Below are positions 8,185 through 16,523 of a stretch of 64,000 bases of DNA, piece by piece. Origin of the DNA: Bacteroidota bacterium (lineage in GTDB: Bacteria; Bacteroidota; Bacteroidia; Flavobacteriales; Flavobacteriaceae). The stretch covers positions 1 through 64,000 of the forward strand of contig JAKQHT010000014.1 in assembly GCA_029557895.1 (NCBI GenBank). The letters are read 5' to 3'. The position numbers were made by a program, and so were the translations under genes. The notes under the pieces were generated by a model, which saw only the letters and a program-made list of their open reading frames with translations, ran no database searches and was not told the DNA's origin. Position 1 is the stretch's first letter; each line of letters begins with the position of its first letter.

Positions 8185-8793
8185 TTATATTAATTCGTGT
8201 TCTGGACAATCTACGCGCAATTCGCTTTCTGCAAGGCGGCTCTTTAAGAGTTTGCAATAGTGTATGCCATTCTCAAGTTGGTAGTTAACACAAGTAAAAC
8301 ACATGCGCTGTATGGTAATGATCCCTGATTTGTTAAGGTCATAAATCAATTTTAGCAACCCGTTTAGCATGGTTTCCTTTTGTGCTTGGGTCAACTTTTC
8401 AATGGGTTCCTCAATGGAAGAAGCAAAAAAAGAGGCTTTTTCAGCAATTTTTTTTCCTTCGGCAGTAAGCGTGAGGGAGTAGCTTCTTGTGTCTGTTGGA
8501 TCTATTTCTTTGGTGGCCAAATTTTTAGAGAGAAGGACTTTGACGCTGTCGCTCACAGTGGCTTTGGTCATATTAAATTCGTTGGCCAAATAACCTATTT
8601 TGCACTTTTCGGACGAATGAAAATATACAAAAATCAAAATTTGGATTTGAATTGGGCTTAAGGCGTTTTCTTTGCTCTCGTTCCATAGCAATACCCTAAA
8701 TGCTTCGGAAATCCGTTCCAAAGCAACAACAATCCTGCTTTCAATTTTTTGGTTCTGTCCGTTGAGGTTAAACGCAGAATGTTTCATTTGCAA
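8185..8793 (-). CDS. MarR family regulator with C-terminal Cys cluster
   Basis: A 202-residue protein. Residues about 20-150 form a MarR-type winged helix: SPIQIQILIFVY, KIGYLANEFNMTKATVSDSVKVLLSKNLATKEIDPTDTRSYSLTLTAEGKK, the latter with the DxR wing. After it comes an extension not usual for MarR, with Cys165, Cys168, Cys180 and Cys196 (C-x2-C-x11-C-x15-C), which could bind zinc or an iron-sulfur cluster or act as thiol sensors. It overlaps the DUF2024 gene by 10 bp, so the two are co-transcribed. Palindromes of the type expected for a MarR operator lie upstream of this operon and of the thioredoxin-like gene. Confidence 0.85.
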   Translation of the reverse strand: MQMKHSAFNLNGQNQKIESRIVVALERISEAFRVLLWNESKENALSPIQIQILIFVYFHSSEKCKIGYLANEFNMTKATVSDSVKVLLSKNLATKEIDPTDTRSYSLTLTAEGKKIAEKASFFASSIEEPIEKLTQAQKETMLNGLLKLIYDLNKSGIITIQRMCFTCVNYQLENGIHYCKLLKSRLAESELRVDCPEHELI

Positions 8794-9047
8794 TTTTCCA
8801 TTTCAATGATAAAATACCCATTTTGAGCGATTTCGTGCTCCCATTCGGGTCTTAATGTTTCAATATGGCAAAACTGGCACTCATTGGATGACAGGGGTTG
8901 CCCATCTTGCCCTTTGGTTTTGAGATAGTCTTTTCCATATCCATAAATTATGGTTGCATCCTTTATTTCATTAGGTGCAATAATGTCAAAATGCATAATT
9001 TTCCCATCTTTTTTAGTGACATATGTGTCCCATACTGCTACTTTCAT
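8784..9047 (-). CDS. DUF2024 family protein
   Basis: An 87-residue cytosolic protein beginning MKVAVWDTYVTKKDGKIMHFDI, the signature opening of DUF2024. It includes a CQFCHIE motif (Cys58, Cys61, His62) that could bind a metal or be redox active. The function of the family is unknown. It is the first gene of a two-gene operon with the MarR regulator, whose start it overlaps. The 146-bp region upstream contains the palindrome TAGGAATCCTA at 9162-9172. Confidence 0.85.
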   Translation of the reverse strand: MKVAVWDTYVTKKDGKIMHFDIIAPNEIKDATIIYGYGKDYLKTKGQDGQPLSSNECQFCHIETLRPEWEHEIAQNGYFIIEMENCK

Positions 9048-9156
9048 ATTCGTTTCATTTTTATTTTTTGATTAGGCTTTACCAGAGGACAAATCAAAAT
9101 AGCAAAGCTCATCAAAATGATTATCTGTTTTTGTTTTGGATACATTATAGCCCCGT

Positions 9157-9187
9157 AAAGATAGGAATCCTAACCGTACGGGGCAAA
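9157..9187 (-). promoter_or_regulatory. possible promoter with palindromic operator, DUF2024-marR operon
   Basis: On the minus strand TTTG (9187-9184) is followed after 19 nt by TATCTTTA (9164-9157), a near match to the TTTG-N19-TAnnTTTG promoter form. The perfect 11-bp palindrome TAGGAATCCTA (9162-9172) overlaps the -7 box. The same core occurs at the thioredoxin-like promoter. It is a good candidate for an autoregulatory MarR operator. Confidence 0.5.
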
Positions 9188-9193
9188 AAAAAA

Positions 9194-9931
9194 TTAATTT
9201 ACACTGTAGGGTAGAGATAAGTCGCCACTGGCCACAGAATATACCTTATACACACCGAGCATCGGTTTGTCTGTACCGCCATGGCCACCACTACCTCCTG
9301 TATTGACCTGCATAAAAGCCGCAACGCCATCATAAGAAAAATCTTTTCTGTTGTTCATCCTATAGTCTGGAACCACAACTCTTATGATGTTGCCCGCGGT
9401 AATGACCTGAAATCCTGGAGAGTCCATATACATGGGCATTCCGGGGTTGGTAGGGGGCAATACCACGCCTTTATCATTGGGGTCAAATTGTTTTACGGCC
9501 AGACCGCCATCTACACGTTTGTCTTCGACCAGTACGACCCAATGAGGATGCCAGACGATACCGTCGTTGTCAAAATTGCGGTCAGCATTTTCATCCCAAA
9601 GAGGCGTGTCGTCAAAGTCGGGGTGCGATGTCAGGGCGAGCGCCACTATTCCTTCGGTATTGCCAAAACCTACATCGGTCGGATTTAAGGTTGTCGGAAA
9701 AACATAGCCCAATACAGGAGCACCGTTTAGTTGTCCTGCGGGGGTTGGGGTTGTTTTCCCAGCTGTTCCTTTTACGGTAATTTCCCAAATGGTGGCAGCA
9801 ATATCGACAGAATGACGTACGTTCACACTTTTGATTTGAAAGTCGTCATTGTTGTAGTTGGTGCATTTGTCGCAAGAAAAACCTTTGAAGGTAAATAACG
9901 AAAACGCAAGAATAAGCATCAAATGTTTCAT
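9194..9931 (-). CDS. secreted hypothetical protein with CxxC
   Basis: A 245-residue protein with a clear signal peptide (MKHLMLILAFSLFTFKGFS). The mature N-terminus is CDKCTNYNNDD, so the first Cys could be a lipid-modified or disulfide/metal-binding residue. The rest is a soluble beta-rich domain with DFDDTPLWDENADRNFDNDGIVWHPHWVVLVEDKR and GDLSLPYSVN. Acidic Asp/Asn runs and the WHPHW motif suggest calcium or transition-metal binding, but I recognise no family. It lies 78 bp after the thioredoxin-like gene and is probably in its operon, under the same palindrome-containing promoter. Confidence 0.6.
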   Translation of the reverse strand: MKHLMLILAFSLFTFKGFSCDKCTNYNNDDFQIKSVNVRHSVDIAATIWEITVKGTAGKTTPTPAGQLNGAPVLGYVFPTTLNPTDVGFGNTEGIVALALTSHPDFDDTPLWDENADRNFDNDGIVWHPHWVVLVEDKRVDGGLAVKQFDPNDKGVVLPPTNPGMPMYMDSPGFQVITAGNIIRVVVPDYRMNNRKDFSYDGVAAFMQVNTGGSGGHGGTDKPMLGVYKVYSVASGDLSLPYSVN

Positions 9932-10009
9932 TTTTATAAGATTTTAATGATTAAAACGAAAGCGTAACCGCTATGGAACGCGATTACTTACTTTCTGCTT
10001 GATAATGGT

Positions 10010-10243
10010 TTAACCTTTAACATCAGCCATAGAGGCACCAAAGTTGATGTGAAGTACATTGCCATTTGGAGTTACCAAAGCCGGAACGGATTTAACTCCT
10101 GATTGCTCTGCTTCTGCTATACGGGAACGGTCATTGCCCAAGTGGACAATTTCAACACCGTTTGACCCAATAAGATCGATAATGTCGTGCTCTGCGCTGA
10201 CGCACACTGGACATCCTGCATGATAGAAAACTGATTTTGCCAT
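10010..10243 (-). CDS. small thioredoxin/glutaredoxin-like protein
   Basis: A 77-residue cytosolic protein with the redox motif C-P-V-C (Cys11, Cys14) after the first beta strand (SVFYHAG). The cis-proline segment GVKSVPALVTPNG follows, as in glutaredoxin-like and thioredoxin-like proteins. It is shorter than a full thioredoxin. Likely role: thiol-disulfide exchange with a partner such as the secreted CxxC protein next to it or the Cys-rich MarR regulator. It is the first gene after a well-formed promoter containing an operator-like palindrome, so expression is probably controlled by the nearby MarR protein. Confidence 0.8.
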   Translation of the reverse strand: MAKSVFYHAGCPVCVSAEHDIIDLIGSNGVEIVHLGNDRSRIAEAEQSGVKSVPALVTPNGNVLHINFGASMADVKG

Positions 10244-10286
10244 GATTTGAATGATTTATTTGTTGTTATTGGCACTATTGCCGATA

Positions 10287-10317
10287 CAAATATAGTAAGG
10301 AATCCTAACTAAACAAA
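10287..10317 (-). promoter_or_regulatory. promoter with embedded palindromic operator, thioredoxin-like gene
   Basis: On the minus strand TTTG (10317-10314) and TATATTTG (10294-10287) are separated by exactly 19 nt, a textbook Bacteroidota promoter. The spacer is filled by the near-perfect palindrome AGTAAGGAATCCTAACT (10294-10310). A repressor bound there would block the -33/-7 region. The core GGAATCC recurs upstream of the DUF2024-marR operon, which makes the MarR protein the obvious candidate. Confidence 0.7.
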
Positions 10318-10379
10318 TTATTTTATTGAAAAATCTATATTTATTATTATACAACACTGTAAATGAATGTAATAAATAT

Positions 10380-10412
10380 TAAAATAAAAAACCCAACGAG
10401 TTGTTGGGTTGG
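10380..10412 (-). terminator. intrinsic terminator of the SOD gene
   Basis: Stem ACCCAAC (10391-10397) pairs with GTTGGGT (10403-10409) around a 5-nt loop. Reading the minus strand, the stem is followed by TTTTTTATTTT. It lies about 120 bp after the stop of the SOD gene. Confidence 0.75.
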
Positions 10413-10528
10413 GTTTTGTTATGGAAAATGGAAATTATCAGTGATTTCAATGAATGGTAAAACGGGTTGCTGCAAACTGTCAAATTTGGCCTGACCGTTA
10501 TTTTAGGGCGAAATCCGGTTAGATCAAA

Positions 10529-11125
10529 TTATTCTATGATGCCGCCGCAGCTTACCCTTCCACCGGCATTGCCAGTTGGCTGTGTTACAAAATCATCCAC
10601 GCCTTCGTGTACAATGACGGCCTTACCTAATATATCTTTATTTGGATCGCCACATCCTATGCACCATTCGTTGGTCTCGATAGTAATGATTGCATTGCCA
10701 TTAGCATCAGCGTTCATATTGCCAATATCGCCTTTGTGGTAGCCTTCGGGACTTCCCCATTGACCGTGAGGCTGATTGGTTGGGTTCCAGTGTCCACCTG
10801 TAGATGTTCCGTCAGAAGCCGAACAATCGGATTTTTCGTGGAGGTGAATGGCATGTTTGCCTTCTTTGAGGCCAGTGAGTTCAGCAACCATTTTTACTTT
10901 GCCATTCATCTCGGTAAAGACCGCGGTTCCGGTTGCGTTACTACCGCTCTTGGCTTCAAGGGTAATGGTCAGTACTTTAGGTTCATTGGATGTGACTTGT
11001 TCATTGCCAGAAGGCTCGTTTATTTCAGTGGGTTCGTCGGCAGGGGCGCTGTCCTTTTTATCGCTTTTGCAGGATGTAGCAAATCCGATGGCAAAAATTG
11101 ATAGGATGAAGAGTGAGCGTTTCAT
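10529..11125 (-). CDS. sodC: Cu/Zn superoxide dismutase, lipoprotein
   Basis: A 198-residue protein with a lipoprotein signal (LSIFAIGFATSC, lipobox Cys19). A Glu/Pro/Ser-rich linker of about 30 residues is followed by a SodC domain. Metal ligands are visible in HAIHLHEKSDC, GHWNPTNQPHG, GYHKGDIGN and AVIVHEGVDD. The Cys of ...SDC and the C-terminal SCGGIIE form the expected disulfide. It converts superoxide to hydrogen peroxide outside the cytoplasmic membrane. Divergent to the universal stress protein gene and followed by a terminator. Confidence 0.93.
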   Translation of the reverse strand: MKRSLFILSIFAIGFATSCKSDKKDSAPADEPTEINEPSGNEQVTSNEPKVLTITLEAKSGSNATGTAVFTEMNGKVKMVAELTGLKEGKHAIHLHEKSDCSASDGTSTGGHWNPTNQPHGQWGSPEGYHKGDIGNMNADANGNAIITIETNEWCIGCGDPNKDILGKAVIVHEGVDDFVTQPTGNAGGRVSCGGIIE

Positions 11126-11340
11126 GATGTTTTAGTTTTGCGTTTGCTATAAAATTAAAGCTATTTTGACAGAACAACAAAAGTTTGCTTTTATTTAAGA
11201 AAAATTTCACTGATTGAACCTATGCATTATTAAAGATTTCCTTTTCGAAAATAATTGGTTTTTTGTTTGTTATCCCAATAAAATTGCGTAATTTAATAGT
11301 GTCAAACAGCATTAATGTAAAACCATAAAAATCTACTTAA

Positions 11341-12174
11341 ATGAGAAAAATTATTGTACCCATCGACTTTTCAAAGTATGCCGATTATGCCCTCAAAGCG
11401 GCTGCTATCCTTGCAAAAAGCAATGATGCCCAGATATTGGCGCTACATATGCTCGAAATGTCAGACTCCGTACTGACCACCACAGATGTTGAGCAACACG
11501 AAAAAATACATTATTTCTTACGGCTTGCCCAGAAGCGGTTTGATGATTTTCTTGATAAACCGTATCTCAAAGGCGTTGATGTAGTGCCAATTGTGAAGCA
11601 TTTTAAGGTGTTCAGTGAGGTCAATCAAGTGGCAGAAGACCACAGCGCAGATATGATTGTTATGGGTTCTCACGGCGCCAGCGGTTTTTCTGAATATTTT
11701 GTGGGCTCAAATACCGAAAGAGTCATACGTCATTCTACCATTCCTGTACTGGTCATTAAGAGCGAGCCCAAAAATCTTGATTTCAAGAACGTCATTTTTG
11801 CCAGCGATTTTAAGGATGAAGCCATAAAATCTTACATAAACGCAATGAACTTGATCAAAGAATTTAAAGCAGAGGTACACTTGCTGCACGTAAATGTTCC
11901 GGGTGAAAATTTTATGAGCACTACCGAACTCGAAGAACAAGTTTCTGGTTTTCTTCAAAAAGCTGATGGTAATCTCAACCGTTTGGACAGAGTTCGTTAT
12001 GTGGCCGATATTTCGGTAGAAAGGGGAATCCTCAATTATGCCAAAAAAATCAATGCCGATATGATTGTGATGCCTACGCATGGCCGCAAGGGATTGTCGC
12101 ATATTTTTGAAGGCAGTATTTCTGAAGATTTGGCAAACCATGCCGATTATCCGGTGATGACTTTCAAGATATGA
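11341..12174 (+). CDS. universal stress protein, two UspA domains
   Basis: A 277-residue tandem UspA protein. The first domain is about residues 1-141 (KIIVPIDFSKYADYAL, then VMGSHGASGFSEYFVGSNTERVIRHSTIPVLVI with the G-x2-G-x9-G(S/T) ATP-binding pattern). The second is about residues 147-277 (NVIFASDF, ending MPTHGRKGLSHIFEGSISEDLANHADYPVMTFKI). Usp proteins respond to stress and growth arrest and may bind ATP. The gene stands alone, between sodC (divergent) and the cbb3 region, and ends at a strong terminator. Confidence 0.92.
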   Translation: MRKIIVPIDFSKYADYALKAAAILAKSNDAQILALHMLEMSDSVLTTTDVEQHEKIHYFLRLAQKRFDDFLDKPYLKGVDVVPIVKHFKVFSEVNQVAEDHSADMIVMGSHGASGFSEYFVGSNTERVIRHSTIPVLVIKSEPKNLDFKNVIFASDFKDEAIKSYINAMNLIKEFKAEVHLLHVNVPGENFMSTTELEEQVSGFLQKADGNLNRLDRVRYVADISVERGILNYAKKINADMIVMPTHGRKGLSHIFEGSISEDLANHADYPVMTFKI

Positions 12175-12212
12175 CCATTGTCTCTCTATAATGTGAGACT
12201 TTTAACACAACC

Positions 12213-12256
12213 AATCAAGAAGCCTTTTGGGAAACAATCCAAAGGCTTCTTGATTT
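12213..12256 (+). terminator. terminator after the universal stress gene
   Basis: An inverted repeat of about 17 bp (AATCAAGAAGCCTTTTGG and its complement) with a short loop lies 38 bp after the stop codon and ends in ATTT. It can also serve convergent transcription from the TauE/SafE-like gene. Confidence 0.8.
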
Positions 12257-12509
12257 AAAGGGTTGTTTCTCTGGAGATAATACGATGGTTATGCACCTTT
12301 GGTACCTAACTTTGTCATATTTTTATTGCGATAGAGAGTAGCGATCCCTGATATAAAATAGGATTTGTTTGGTTTATGGGCTTTAGGTTTTATAGGTATT
12401 CCCAGAATATTCATTTCGCTCATATGTCCGTCATGACAAATTCTTTCCTATTGTCATCTAATATTATATTGGTGTAAATCTTTATGGTATAAACCCAAAA
12501 GTGTTGCGC
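12257..12509. other. intergenic region, no gene seen
   Basis: With the terminator before it this makes 335 bp without a gene between the convergent usp and TauE/SafE-like genes. It is AT-rich, has stops in all frames, and contains no RNA gene or repeat that I recognise. Confidence 0.6.
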
Positions 12510-13211
12510 TCAATGGCAATCAATGTTGTTGGAGATCATTTCAACAATGGGTGCAGGCGAAATGTAGGGGATACCCAGCCCCAAGCCACGTAAGATGAAT
12601 AATACGCCAATGATTATCACAAATACGGGAACGGTCCTTCGTATGCGCTGTTTGATGGTGTTGTTCAAAAATTTACCCAGATAGATGGCAGTGGTCATAA
12701 GGGGGACAGTGCCAAGGCCAAACAAGGCCATATATATAGCACTTTGGGCAATACCGTTACTTACAATGCTGCCAAATATGGCCATATAGACCAAACCGCA
12801 AGGCAAAAATCCATTTAGGAAACCAATAGTAAAAAATGTGTCTGCCGTTTTCTTTTTCAAGGCTGCACCCATGCTGCTTTTGACATTTGCCACAAACCTG
12901 TACATTGGTTTTGACAGGTTGTATTTGTTTAGGGTTTTATGTGGGATAAGGGTAATGGCGATCATAAGTACGCCAATGGTTATAGAAAGTTGTTGTTGCC
13001 ACCCGAAAATATAAAAATTCTTCCCGATTAATCCAAATGCTGCCCCCATAAGACTGTAGGCCGACAGGCGACCAATGTGATAGGCTGCTATCTGGATATT
13101 TTTTTTTATGGGATTGTTCCTTTCCACCGGCAGCATAAAGGCAATAGGGCCACACATCCCAACACAGTGGAAACTACCCAAGAAACCCAATATTAACGCT
13201 GACCAAAGCAA
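12510..13211 (-). CDS. TauE/SafE-like (DsbD_2) membrane protein of the cbb3 locus
   Basis: A 233-residue integral membrane protein with about six helices. The first helix holds the HCVGMCGPIAF motif and the fourth FLPCGLVYMAIF, so each half has Cys next to Gly or Pro as in the DsbD/SafE family. Members beside cbb3 oxidase genes are commonly annotated as sulfite exporter TauE/SafE, but a role in copper or redox handling during oxidase assembly is more plausible here; that is inference. It is the last gene of the cco cluster, 138 bp after ccoH. Confidence 0.82.
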   Translation of the reverse strand: MLWSALILGFLGSFHCVGMCGPIAFMLPVERNNPIKKNIQIAAYHIGRLSAYSLMGAAFGLIGKNFYIFGWQQQLSITIGVLMIAITLIPHKTLNKYNLSKPMYRFVANVKSSMGAALKKKTADTFFTIGFLNGFLPCGLVYMAIFGSIVSNGIAQSAIYMALFGLGTVPLMTTAIYLGKFLNNTIKQRIRRTVPVFVIIIGVLFILRGLGLGIPYISPAPIVEMISNNIDCH

Positions 13212-13349
13212 TTTTTAAGTAATTATATGTTTATTAAGAACCCGTCAAGCGATGCTTCCCGTCACGAGCCTGTACAAATGACTTGGTAAAGCTCCAGAAT
13301 TGATAGTCGCAGGAAGGGCGGAGAAACACAAACTGAACCTTATATGGAA

Positions 13350-13796
13350 TTAATAAATAATCTCTTTTTTGAAACGATAAGGAGTTTTATTATATTCCCA
13401 GTCTATAATAATGTTCCAGCGACCATCCAACAAACGGTTGTCAGGTATGAGCAAATTGTGGTTTGACAGTGAAATAGGAGTTTCGAAGTCAAATTGTTTG
13501 TCGGATGGTCTATATAGGAACACTTTTCCAGATATTTTTGATGTATCGAGATCGTTGGGGAATTTTATCAAAAGGCCGTCTGTTGTTTTCTCCCAGACGA
13601 TGTCTTGCTTTAGCAGCTTGGCATTTTTTTCGTTGTTGATTTTGTTCTGGAAATCCAGCTCTTGTTTGTAATAATCTTCGGTAACCAACTCATGGTTATA
13701 TTTGTCATTGATGCTCATGCTTATCACAAAATACATGATGAAGCTGATAAAAAAGATAAATGCAAGTACAATGCCCGTGCCCCAATTAAATTTCAT
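13350..13796 (-). CDS. ccoH: FixH/CcoH family cbb3 assembly protein
   Basis: A 148-residue protein with one N-terminal membrane helix (GTGIVLAFIFFISFIMYFVISMSI). A KYNHELVTEDYYKQELDFQNKI motif typical of FixH follows, then an extracytoplasmic beta domain ending in LDGRWNIIIDWEYNKTPYRFKKEI. CcoH is needed for stable assembly of cbb3 oxidase subunits. It lies 154 bp after ccoG in the same orientation. Confidence 0.85.
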   Translation of the reverse strand: MKFNWGTGIVLAFIFFISFIMYFVISMSINDKYNHELVTEDYYKQELDFQNKINNEKNAKLLKQDIVWEKTTDGLLIKFPNDLDTSKISGKVFLYRPSDKQFDFETPISLSNHNLLIPDNRLLDGRWNIIIDWEYNKTPYRFKKEIIY

Positions 13797-13950
13797 AATA
13801 TGTTGTTTTTTTTAGGTTCAAAGCTCAATTCTCAATGCTAAAGGCTCAATTTTTGATGTTTTGGGTTTCAGGTTGATATAGAATGCCTCCGCTTATGGCG
13901 GGATGGTTCAAGCAGTTTATTCAACTTTAACAGTACTTATGGCATTGTGA

Positions 13951-15381
13951 TTAATGATAACTTCTCGGCCCCAAAAAGTTGACCGTTGTGGTTTCTATTA
14001 ATCTATCATGGCTATAAACATCTATGATAAGTTTGTTTTTGTCGTCTTTAATGTCGTTTTTGCTGATTTCGATGAACAAGGTTCCTTCGGCCATGCCTTG
14101 AGCGGGAACGTTGAAGTCCTCGGTTGTTGACACAAGTTTGACCTCTCCTTTGAAGTTTCGGATTTTGAAGCTTACGTTGTCAAAGTCCCTTGTGGTTTTG
14201 TTGACCATCTTGTACGTAAATACATTACTGATCATATTGTTTTCTTTTCTCTCGTACAATTGTCCCGGTAGGCGCAATATGCGAGCCTCCAGATCGCTCC
14301 GAAGCAAAAGCATGCCGACAAGAATACCTATCATGATAACCAATACGGCAATGTAACCCTTCATTCTTGCCGTTAGCCTGAATTTTTCCTTTTTTTCAAT
14401 TTCATCTTCACTGGCATAACGGATCAATCCTTTGGGCAGATTGATGCTTTCCATGATATGGTCGCATTCGTCGATGCAAGCTGTACAGTTCACACATTCT
14501 AATTGCGTGCCATTACGGATGTCAATTCCCGTAGGGCAGACATGCACGCATTGGAAGCAATCGATACAATCACCATGTCCAAGGCTGGCTCGGTCCTCGT
14601 TTTTTCTGAATTTTTTTCGCCCGTTTTCGCCTTCACCGCGTTTGTGGTCATAGGCCACTACGATGGATTTGTTGTCCAGCAATACGCCTTGTAGCCTTCC
14701 GTAAGGACATGCAATGATACATACTTGTTCCCTGAACCACGCAAAAACAAAATAGAACACCGCCGTAAAAATCAACAAGGGGAACAACGTGCCCAAATGG
14801 GCTGAAGGACCATCAATGATATATTGCAACAGTTTATCGCTGCCAATAAGGTATGCTAAAAAGACATTGGCTATCAAAAATGAAATTACCAAAAAGATAA
14901 ACCATTTGAGCAATCGCTTTCTGATTTTTTCGGCATCCCATTTTTGGTTGTCAAGTTTTCGCTGTTTGTTTCGGTCGCCATCGATCCAATATTCGATACG
15001 TCTGAAAACCATTTCCATAAAAATGGTTTGCGGACATATCCATCCGCAGAAAATGCGACCGAACCCAACCGTAAAAAGGGTAATGAACAGTACGCCAATG
15101 ATCATGGAAATGACGAACAGATAAAAATCTTGCGGCCAGAACGGAAGCCCGAAAATATTAAAACGTCGTTCAAGGACATTGAACAATAAAAACTGGTTGC
15201 CGTTGATTTTGACAAATGGCGCAGCAATCAAAAAGGCAAGTAGGAAATAGCTGACCAACTTGCGTTTGTCGTAATATTTCCCACTTGGTTTTTTGGGATA
15301 GATCCACGCACGTTTACCTTCTTCGGTTATGGTGCCGATGGAATCCCTGAAGTTTTCATTATGTCCTTGTTCTTGGTTCAT
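13951..15381 (-). CDS. ccoG: cbb3 oxidase accessory protein CcoG (FixG)
   Basis: A 476-residue membrane ferredoxin-like protein. It has four or five helices, a CGWICPQTIFMEMVFRRIEYWIDG motif, and two 4Fe-4S clusters in GDCIDCFQCVHVCPTGIDIRNGTQLECVNC...CIDECDHIM. A C-terminal Ig-like FixG domain starts near residue 370. In proteobacteria CcoG reduces copper for delivery to the CuB site of the cbb3 oxidase. The gene is 10 bp after ccoP and probably shares its transcript. Confidence 0.93.
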   Translation of the reverse strand: MNQEQGHNENFRDSIGTITEEGKRAWIYPKKPSGKYYDKRKLVSYFLLAFLIAAPFVKINGNQFLLFNVLERRFNIFGLPFWPQDFYLFVISMIIGVLFITLFTVGFGRIFCGWICPQTIFMEMVFRRIEYWIDGDRNKQRKLDNQKWDAEKIRKRLLKWFIFLVISFLIANVFLAYLIGSDKLLQYIIDGPSAHLGTLFPLLIFTAVFYFVFAWFREQVCIIACPYGRLQGVLLDNKSIVVAYDHKRGEGENGRKKFRKNEDRASLGHGDCIDCFQCVHVCPTGIDIRNGTQLECVNCTACIDECDHIMESINLPKGLIRYASEDEIEKKEKFRLTARMKGYIAVLVIMIGILVGMLLLRSDLEARILRLPGQLYERKENNMISNVFTYKMVNKTTRDFDNVSFKIRNFKGEVKLVSTTEDFNVPAQGMAEGTLFIEISKNDIKDDKNKLIIDVYSHDRLIETTTVNFLGPRSYH

Positions 15382-15391
15382 CTTTCATAAT

Positions 15392-16336
15392 CTAATTCAC
15401 CGAAGTTGAATCAGTTTGTGTGGTGGTTGTTTCTATATCATTGCTTTCGGCCACACCGCCTTCGGGAGTCCATATATCGCCTTCGGCTTCTTTGGGCTCT
15501 GCAGGAGTTGTTCCCTGAAAGGTGAGGACATAACTTGCCACCTGTGCTATTTCGGAGGGTTTTAGGCTTTGTTTCCATGCGATCATGCCTTTTCCGTTAC
15601 GTCCACCTTCGGAAATGGTTTGGAACACGTTTTTGATGCCTCCTCCCAAGATCCAGTGCTTGTCTGCAAGGTTTGGGCCGATACCGCCACCGCCGTCAGA
15701 CTTGTGACAGGCCACACAATTGGCATCGTACAGCTTTCGGCCGTTGTTCAAATCTGAAGCTCCGGTAAGCATTTCAACTGTATTGAAATCTACAAGATCC
15801 TTGGCTGTTTTTTTGTATTCTTCAATAGCTATTTTGGCTTCGGCATATTCTGTTTCAAGCTCGTCATATTGGTTGTCGCCATTGAACACATGGTAGCGCA
15901 ACATATACACAACCCCAAAAATAATGGAAATGTAGAAGCTGTACAGCCACCACGGTGGGAGCGAGTTGTCGAGTTCCCTGATACCGTCATAGTTGTGGTC
16001 CAATACGATTTCGTGCTCTTGCTCCATGGGTTTGGATCCCAGAAGTTTTTTGTAAGTATCCTGTATCCATCCGATAAATGCAGGGGTTTCGGCTCTTTTT
16101 GCATCATACCTTGCTTTGGCTTCGGCATTAAGGCTTTGGTAAAGCGTGTTTTCCAGAGCAGCAAGAATCCCCTCAACAGCTATAAGGAAAAGGAGTACCA
16201 AGACCAAGAATAGAGAAACGTATGGATTTTCTATGAACGCCGGCAGGTCGCCAGAATCTACAAAATATTCTACCAATAGTGCAATCGCAAAAAACACGAT
16301 CATCACACGTAACCAGGAAGGAATGTACTGTCTCAT
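15392..16336 (-). CDS. ccoP: cbb3 cytochrome c oxidase subunit III
   Basis: A 314-residue protein. Two N-terminal membrane helices (about residues 10-27 and 40-60) are followed by the CcoP N-terminal motif HNYDGIRELDNSLPPWWLYSFYISIIFGVVY. A single cytochrome c domain has C-V-A-C-H at 207-211 and a later Met ligand in GKGMIAWKQ. Proteobacterial CcoP has two haem c sites; one is usual in Bacteroidota. The C-terminus is an acidic, Thr/Glu-rich tail. The subunit passes electrons to the catalytic subunit. Its start overlaps the ccoQ stop by 4 bp. Confidence 0.93.
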   Translation of the reverse strand: MRQYIPSWLRVMIVFFAIALLVEYFVDSGDLPAFIENPYVSLFLVLVLLFLIAVEGILAALENTLYQSLNAEAKARYDAKRAETPAFIGWIQDTYKKLLGSKPMEQEHEIVLDHNYDGIRELDNSLPPWWLYSFYISIIFGVVYMLRYHVFNGDNQYDELETEYAEAKIAIEEYKKTAKDLVDFNTVEMLTGASDLNNGRKLYDANCVACHKSDGGGGIGPNLADKHWILGGGIKNVFQTISEGGRNGKGMIAWKQSLKPSEIAQVASYVLTFQGTTPAEPKEAEGDIWTPEGGVAESNDIETTTTQTDSTSVN

Positions 16337-16521
16337 AGTGTTGTATTGTTAGGATTTTTATCTAAAGGCAGTTCGCTGACTGTTTTTATGTACTCTTTTT
16401 TAGCCGTCAATACCCACCAGAATAGGATAACGAAAAAAATAAAGAAGATCAATAGCGAGATCATGGGATATATTTCTATGCCCATGATGCTCTCCATGTG
16501 GTTTTTTACAAATTTCAACAT
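16333..16521 (-). CDS. ccoQ: cbb3 oxidase small subunit CcoQ
   Basis: A 62-residue protein with one membrane helix (MISLLIFFIFFVILFWWVL) and a short charged tail with KKEYIKTVSELPLD, as in CcoQ/FixQ. It sits 2 bp after ccoNO and overlaps ccoP by 4 bp. CcoQ stabilises the oxidase complex. A downstream Met (MESIMGIEIYPM) is an alternative start. Confidence 0.85.
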   Translation of the reverse strand: MLKFVKNHMESIMGIEIYPMISLLIFFIFFVILFWWVLTAKKEYIKTVSELPLDKNPNNTTL

Positions 16522-16523
16522 GA

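Noticed and set aside
12440-12470. Fnr-type half sites TGACAAAT and TTGTCAT before the TauE/SafE stop
   Set aside because: Only half of the dyad matches, and the location is between convergent genes.
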